From NCBI GenBank assembly GCA_017858295.1, contig JAFMBU010000008.1:1-27180 (forward strand): a stretch of 27,180 bases of DNA, written 5' to 3'. A model generated the notes under the pieces. The model searched no databases and had not been told where the DNA came from. It was given only the letters and a program-made list of their open reading frames with translations. This document shows positions 22,411 through 27,180 of this stretch, piece by piece. Each line of letters opens with the position of its first letter. Within the stretch, counting starts at the first letter, position 1. A program made the position numbers and the translations under genes. Source of the DNA: Porticoccaceae bacterium. GTDB taxonomy: Bacteria > Pseudomonadota > Gammaproteobacteria > Pseudomonadales > Porticoccaceae.

Positions 22411-24264
22411 TTAGCGCCCTCTTAAAAACAGCTTATCCAGCTGATCTAAGGTCAGCTGGGACCAAGTGGGTCGCCCGTGGTTACACTGGCCGCTGCGCTC
22501 AGTGGCTTCCATATCCCGCAGCAGTGCATTCATTTCCGGAATGCTTAACTTGCGATTGGCGCGCACTGAACCATGGCAGGCCATAGTGGAGAGAATTTCA
22601 TTGATATGGTCTCGAATGCGTTCGGAGTTACCGTGCTCGAGTAGGTCCGAGAGAACATCGCGCAATAGCGCCTCAACTTCTGAGCCGCGAAGTATCGCCG
22701 GAATTTCTCTGACAATCACACTCTCTGCAGCGGCCCGCTCAACCACAAAGCCAAGCTTGGCAAAGACGTCATTGTGCTGTTCAGCAGCATCCGCCTCCCG
22801 CTGACTGACGGCGAGACTTTCTGGCACCAGCAGGGGTTGAGAAATTAACCCCTGGTCATCAAACGCGCCTTTCATGCGCTCATAGGTAATTCGCTCATGT
22901 GCCGCGTGCATATCGACAATAATTAAACCCTCGCGGTTTTCGGCGAGAATATAGATGCCTTTTAGTTGAGCAATGGCGTAACCCAGAGGCGGTATATCCT
23001 GCTGATCGCCCAGAGGGCCCGCTGATTCAGGTAGATTGATACCGCTAGTGGAGTAGAGACTCTGATAGTTTTGCATTGACCCAGCGGAACCCGATATGGC
23101 CCCAGATGAGCTACTGCCAAAATTGGGCGACGAAGAAAACTGCATTGCCGGCTGGGACTGAGGTGCCGCCTGCCAGTTGGGACCAGGCTGATTGACCATG
23201 CCAGGAAATTGTTCACCACCTTGAGCAAATTCACCAGGAGCGTTTGACTGCAAATGATCCTGAGGTCGGTCCTCAGCCAGCGCTTTCTTTAAGGTGCTTG
23301 AGATAAAGCTGTGAATTGAACCGCTCTCGCGAAAGCGTACTTCATGCTTGGTGGGATGCACATTGACGTCCACATCCGCTGGTGTAATCTCAAGAAATAG
23401 AACAAAGGCGGGATGGCGGCCATGATAGAGCACATCCTGATAGGCCTGACGCACGGCATGGGAAACCACTTTGTCACGAATACAGCGACCATTGACAAAA
23501 AAGTGCTGCAGATCCGCCTGACTGCGTGAAAACGTCGGCAGACCAATCCAGCCCCAAAGACGCAAGCCAGGGCGCGTATTGTCCACATATAACGCCTGCT
23601 CCATAAAGGTGCTGCCGCAAATATCGGCAACGCGCTTTTCCTGCTCTAACTGAGTCTTGGCGGGTCTCAAACTGAGTTGGGCACGCTGATTGTGGCGCAG
23701 GTTAAAGGCCACATCAAAACGGCTCAGAGCGAGCTTTTTAATACTGTCGTCGATGCGGTTATATTCGGTTTTTTCCGTGCGCAAAAATTTGCGTCGCGCC
23801 GGGGTATTAAAAAACAGATCCCGCACTTCGACACTGGTCCCTTGAGGATGGGAGGCGGGAGTCACTTCCACCTGCATATCGCGGCCTTCGGAAATTGCTT
23901 TCCAAGCGCTGCTGCCACCATTGTTAGAGGTCAAGCTAAGGCGTGATACCGAGGCTATACTGGCCAGGGCTTCGCCGCGAAAACCCAGGGTAGCCACAGC
24001 TTCAAGATCTTCGAGATCATCAATTTTACTGGTTGCATGACGACTGAGGGCTAAAGCCAAGTCGTCATGAGCAATGCCGCCGCCATCATCGCGAATACGA
24101 ATCAACTTGACCCCGCCCTGCTCAATATCGATCTCAATGCTCTGGGCACCGGCATCGAGACTATTTTCCACCAATTCTTTAAGCACTGAAGCCGGACGCT
24201 CCACCACTTCACCAGCCGCAATCTGATTGGCTAGCTGCGGGCTGAGAATTTTAATGACGGACAT
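22411..24264 (-). CDS. mutL: DNA mismatch repair protein MutL, endonuclease type
   Basis: A 617-residue protein. The N-terminal GHKL ATPase shows IAAGEVVERPASVLKELVEN, DDGGGI and TLGFRGEALASIASVS. A Gln/Ser-rich linker spans about 335-420. The C-terminal domain holds DMHAAHERITYE (451-462), the DxHA(X)2E(X)4E metal-binding nuclease motif, with MACHGSVRA (561-569) and CNHGRPT (594-600) as further metal sites. MutL links MutS recognition to strand excision; this form nicks DNA itself, so no MutH is expected. It lies between amiB and miaA in the conserved order. Confidence 0.98.
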   Translation of the reverse strand: MSVIKILSPQLANQIAAGEVVERPASVLKELVENSLDAGAQSIEIDIEQGGVKLIRIRDDGGGIAHDDLALALSRHATSKIDDLEDLEAVATLGFRGEALASIASVSRLSLTSNNGGSSAWKAISEGRDMQVEVTPASHPQGTSVEVRDLFFNTPARRKFLRTEKTEYNRIDDSIKKLALSRFDVAFNLRHNQRAQLSLRPAKTQLEQEKRVADICGSTFMEQALYVDNTRPGLRLWGWIGLPTFSRSQADLQHFFVNGRCIRDKVVSHAVRQAYQDVLYHGRHPAFVLFLEITPADVDVNVHPTKHEVRFRESGSIHSFISSTLKKALAEDRPQDHLQSNAPGEFAQGGEQFPGMVNQPGPNWQAAPQSQPAMQFSSSPNFGSSSSGAISGSAGSMQNYQSLYSTSGINLPESAGPLGDQQDIPPLGYAIAQLKGIYILAENREGLIIVDMHAAHERITYERMKGAFDDQGLISQPLLVPESLAVSQREADAAEQHNDVFAKLGFVVERAAAESVIVREIPAILRGSEVEALLRDVLSDLLEHGNSERIRDHINEILSTMACHGSVRANRKLSIPEMNALLRDMEATERSGQCNHGRPTWSQLTLDQLDKLFLRGR

Positions 24265-24343
24265 AAGCGGTGGCCTTTCTTTGGCATGTTAGCGGCGTTT
24301 TAAAATGAAATCAGAGTTAAGTCTGCAGCGATCTTCGCGAATT

Positions 24344-25687
24344 TTAGCCTGCGGGGATCATGATTTTCTGGCCGACTTTAATGGTACTGGAGCGCATTTT
24401 ATTATAGCTCAGTATACGATTAACCGAAGTATTATAGCGCTGAGCTATAGCGGACAAAGTATCGCCGCGAGCAATCACATAGCTGCGCGCTTTGGTGTTT
24501 TTGGCTGCCGCAATAGCAGTGCCAGCTGGCGGATGATCAGTAAAATAACTTACCAGGCCAGTGTAGATAGCCTGTGCCATTTTTTGCTGGTAGGTGGTGT
24601 TGCTGAGGCGGCTGGCCTCAGTGGGGTTAGAAATAAAGCCGGTCTCAATTAACAGCGAGGGAATATCCGGTGATTTAAGCACCAGAAAACCCGCCTGCTC
24701 GACCTTCTTTTTATGCAGACGCGCCACACCGCCCATATTCTTCAGCACATAGCTGCCAGCGTCTAAACTGCTGCTCAGGGTCGCGGTCATGGATAGATCA
24801 AGCAATACTTCCGCCAGAGCATCGTCTTTATCATCGAGGCTCAGTGAGCCAGCACCACCAATTAGATCGGCACGGTTTTCCTTGCCCGCCAAATAGCGCG
24901 CGGCTTCACTGGTAGCCCCGCGAGTAGAAAGCGCATAGACAGAGGCACCATTGGCTTTAGGGTTAGTAAACGCATCAGCATGAATAGAGATAAAGAAATC
25001 AGCACGTTTATCGTGGGCTATAGCGGTGCGCTTGCGATGGGCCAAATAATAGTCACCGGTGCGCACCAGTTCGCCAGTAAAGTAAGTATCCTGATCAAAC
25101 AGCCGTTCGATACGCTTAGCAATCTGCAGCGCCACCACTTTTTCGCGAACCTTTTTCGGCCCCAGTGCGCCTGGATCTTCACCGCCATGTCCGGCATCGA
25201 TGGCGATAACAATTTTCCGGTTATCCACCGGCACGACTTTACTAACCGACTTGCTGCTGCGAATTTTATTGTCATAAATATCGACAACCAACCTATCGCC
25301 GTACTGCTCATAGGCTTTTAAGGTAAAGCTTTTTACCGTCACTGGCTCTTTAAGATCAAACACCAAGCGCAGATCGGCACTGCCCCGCAAGCCTGAACGC
25401 ATGGCGGCGATCGGCGTAGAGGTAACTTCAAGACTATCTAGGGTGGTTTTCAGCGTGCTGTCTTGGATATCTATAACCAGACGGCTGGGGTTATCAAGGG
25501 TAAAGACTTTATGCTCAACCGGACCGCTGAGATCCAGTACCAAACGAGTGTTATCCGGCGCCCGCCAGAGCCTTACACTGTCCACCTCAGCAGCATAGCT
25601 GGGGCTGATCCAAAGCACTGCTAAGCTCGCAATAAAACTGGCTGCGAGAGCACTGCGTTTAAATATTGAAGTGCTTTTAATCTGCAC
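24344..25687 (-). CDS. amiB: N-acetylmuramoyl-L-alanine amidase AmiB/AmiC-type with LysM
   Basis: I take the GTG at 25687, preceded by GGGG six nt away, because it leads into a good signal peptide (KSTSIFKRSALAASF... ending SPSYA). A longer frame to 25753 lies inside tsaE and adds a non-signal N terminus. The result is 447 residues: an AMIN domain (about 35-140) for septal targeting, an Amidase_3 catalytic domain with IAIDAGHGGEDPGALG (zinc His and Glu), SIHADAF and LLIETGFISNPTEA (catalytic Glu), and a C-terminal LysM (YVIARGDTLSAIAQRYN) that binds peptidoglycan. It cleaves stem peptides to separate daughter cells and overlaps the tsaE stop by 11 bp. Confidence 0.95.
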   Translation of the reverse strand: MQIKSTSIFKRSALAASFIASLAVLWISPSYAAEVDSVRLWRAPDNTRLVLDLSGPVEHKVFTLDNPSRLVIDIQDSTLKTTLDSLEVTSTPIAAMRSGLRGSADLRLVFDLKEPVTVKSFTLKAYEQYGDRLVVDIYDNKIRSSKSVSKVVPVDNRKIVIAIDAGHGGEDPGALGPKKVREKVVALQIAKRIERLFDQDTYFTGELVRTGDYYLAHRKRTAIAHDKRADFFISIHADAFTNPKANGASVYALSTRGATSEAARYLAGKENRADLIGGAGSLSLDDKDDALAEVLLDLSMTATLSSSLDAGSYVLKNMGGVARLHKKKVEQAGFLVLKSPDIPSLLIETGFISNPTEASRLSNTTYQQKMAQAIYTGLVSYFTDHPPAGTAIAAAKNTKARSYVIARGDTLSAIAQRYNTSVNRILSYNKMRSSTIKVGQKIMIPAG

Positions 25688-26231
25688 TGTTAACCCCAGT
25701 TGTTTCTCGATTGAGCTGAGAAAGTATTTTTTTGGCCTGTTCTGACTGTCCACTCAGAGTCAGTTTGCGCCCCTCGTGTAGCTGAACGATCTCAATCAAC
25801 ATGTCGGCTTCAGGTAAAAAGCCAGCACCCCGCTCGGGCCATTCTACCAAGCACAGCCGCGACTCCACCAGATAATCTCGAAAACCCATATATTCAAGCT
25901 CTTCCGGGTCCTGCAGTCGGTAGAAGTCAAAGTGGCAAACCTGTCCCATCTCCAGCTCATAGGGCTCCACCAAAGTATAGGTGGGACTTTTCACCGCGCC
26001 AACATGACCGAGACCGATTAACAGGCCGCGGCTAAGAGTGGTCTTGCCAGCGCCCAGATCACCTTGCAGGGCAATTAGTAGAGCCGGTTCTGCCATCTTT
26101 TCTGGAGACACATTCCCAAGAGTCTGATCAAGTGCCCAGCTAATCGCCGCCGCAATGCGATTGCCAAACTGCAACATCGCCGCTTCGTCGATCAGTTCCA
26201 GAGTTATGGATTGAGTATCTCTCTCAGTCAC
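25677..26231 (-). CDS. tsaE: TsaE, ATPase of the tRNA t6A37 synthesis complex
   Basis: A 184-residue P-loop protein, a little longer than the usual 150-160. GDLGAGKTTLSRGLLIGLG is the Walker A region, then VKSPTYTLVEPYE, HFDFYRLQDPEELEYMGFRD and LVEWPERG, all hallmark TsaE segments. With TsaB and TsaD it drives threonylcarbamoyl-adenosine formation on A37 of tRNAs reading ANN codons. The start is GTG at 26231 with no obvious ribosome site. The extra length is near the N terminus and after the catalytic core. Confidence 0.96.
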   Translation of the reverse strand: MTERDTQSITLELIDEAAMLQFGNRIAAAISWALDQTLGNVSPEKMAEPALLIALQGDLGAGKTTLSRGLLIGLGHVGAVKSPTYTLVEPYELEMGQVCHFDFYRLQDPEELEYMGFRDYLVESRLCLVEWPERGAGFLPEADMLIEIVQLHEGRKLTLSGQSEQAKKILSQLNRETTGVNSAD

Positions 26232-26274
26232 CAGGCTATATTCTCATCTTCTTGTGGTCTTTTTTATCGTCGTT

Positions 26275-27180
26275 TTAGCTGAGCTCGCCATTTAAAAGCT
26301 TGCGTAGATAGGCCAGCAAATCTGTTGCCGTTAATCCGCGTATACCCTGCTCTTCCACGGCCATATCGGCGGCAGCTGAGTGCAGACAACAACCCAACTG
26401 CGCAGATAGCTTCGGCTTGAGCCCCTGAGCTAACAGCGCACCGATAATACCCGAGAGAACATCGCCCATTCCGCCCGTGGCCATACCCGGATTACCATAG
26501 GGACAAACTGAGACAACCTCGTCCCCGGGAGCTGCGATTAAAGTACCTGCGCCTTTTAATAAAACCACAGCATTGTATTTTTCTTGCAGCTGCCGCACGG
26601 CGGCAAAGCGATCTGCCTGTACCTGGTCAACACTGATATTTAACAGTCGCGCTGCCTCGGCTGGATGAGGGGTCATAATCCAGCCACTGCCATCGGGCTG
26701 AGATACAACTCGCCCCTCGGCAATAATATTCAGTGCATCGGCATCCACCACCATAGGCAAACCTGTGGCTACAGCTTTTTGCAGTAACTGTTCAGACCAG
26801 GGCGAGCGACCCAGGCCGGGACCAACAATTAATACTGATGGCTTGGCCAATAATGGTTCTAATTCTTGCCCTGAGACAATCCCACTGACCATAATTTCCG
26901 GTTGGCGTGCCAGCGCACCAGCAACATGGGCTGGTCGGGTGGCCATACTAACCAGTCCAGATCCTGTGCGCAGAGCTGATTCAGCAGCCATCATGGCCGC
27001 GCCACCAAAGCCGTGATCACCGCCAATAACCATACTGTGACCAAACTGGTTTTTGTATGCATCCAGGTCTCTTGTGGGTAGATTTTCAATCAACTCATTG
27101 ATATCCATAAGCTGTGCCGAAGCAGCAACCTGCTGAAAGATCTCTTCGTCCACATCTAGGGAGTGATAAATCACTTCACC
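26275..27180 (-). CDS. nnr: Bifunctional NAD(P)H-hydrate repair enzyme Nnr, C-terminal part
   Basis: The dehydratase domain of Nnr (YjeF). The frame is open to the window edge (the codons before the GTG at 27174 read Gly-Glu and continue the linker), so the gene is cut by the window and the N-terminal epimerase domain lies outside. Visible are MVIGGDHGFGGAAMMAAESA, VDADALNIIAEG, TPHPAEAARLL, VLLKGAGTLIA and GNPGMATGGMGDVLSGIIGA, the ADP-dependent dehydratase motifs. It repairs damaged, hydrated NADH and NADPH. It is upstream of tsaE by 43 bp in the same direction. Confidence 0.95.
   Translation of the reverse strand, partial: GEVIYHSLDVDEEIFQQVAASAQLMDINELIENLPTRDLDAYKNQFGHSMVIGGDHGFGGAAMMAAESALRTGSGLVSMATRPAHVAGALARQPEIMVSGIVSGQELEPLLAKPSVLIVGPGLGRSPWSEQLLQKAVATGLPMVVDADALNIIAEGRVVSQPDGSGWIMTPHPAEAARLLNISVDQVQADRFAAVRQLQEKYNAVVLLKGAGTLIAAPGDEVVSVCPYGNPGMATGGMGDVLSGIIGALLAQGLKPKLSAQLGCCLHSAAADMAVEEQGIRGLTATDLLAYLRKLLNGELS

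Noticed and set aside
25688..25753. Longer start for amiB inside tsaE
   Set aside because: The added residues precede a normal signal peptide and would be atypical for an exported amidase.

Overview
The window is about 27 kb of chromosome from a free-living, probably marine, gammaproteobacterium of the Pseudomonas/Cellvibrio-like branch. This rests on gene order: nnr - tsaE - amiB - mutL - miaA - hfq - hflX - hflK - hflC - DUF2065 - hisZ - purA, all on the minus strand, is the order of that branch. HisZ implies a short-form HisG, and MutL keeps the endonuclease motif expected where MutH is absent. Placement is inference; no 16S gene is present.

Layout from left to right. (1) 1-1011: a tRNA with anticodon CAU, best read as the lysidine-type tRNA-Ile2, then a perfect 15-bp hairpin and an AT-rich segment with an orphan LuxR-type DNA-binding protein. 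(2) 1096-7330: an envelope block. It holds a beta-propeller lipoprotein (minus), an eight-heme cytochrome c with HEAT-like and TPR tails (plus), and a lipoprotein alkaline phosphatase (minus) whose active site resembles animal enzymes. (3) 7552-10060: a minus-strand operon of a retropepsin-like protease, the RimK glutamate ligase and an AstE/AspA-type metallo-deacylase, a possible set for adding and trimming glutamate tails on ribosomal protein S6. (4) 10348-11957: a small XRE-type regulator divergent from a Cys-rich lipoprotein, with dyads between them, then a glutathione S-transferase. (5) 12184-14452: RlmA-like 23S rRNA methyltransferase and a glycerate-kinase-like P-loop kinase (plus), then a two-CBS-domain protein (minus) preceded by an unusual degenerate 12-bp tandem repeat. 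(6) 14618-27180: the housekeeping superoperon on the minus strand, cut by intrinsic terminators after hflC and after purA. The last gene, nnr, leaves the window.

Functionally, region 6 joins metabolite repair (Nnr), tRNA modification (TsaE, MiaA), cell separation (AmiB), mismatch repair (MutL), RNA regulation (Hfq), ribosome rescue (HflX), FtsH control (HflKC), histidine synthesis (HisZ) and AMP synthesis (PurA). Regions 2 to 5 are accessory or less conserved. No insertion sequence, prophage, CRISPR array, toxin-antitoxin pair or defence island was seen. The most unusual items are the 12-bp repeat before the CBS gene, the RimK trio, the structured 3' region of hflC, and the regulator-lipoprotein divergent unit. 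None is proven to be a new system.
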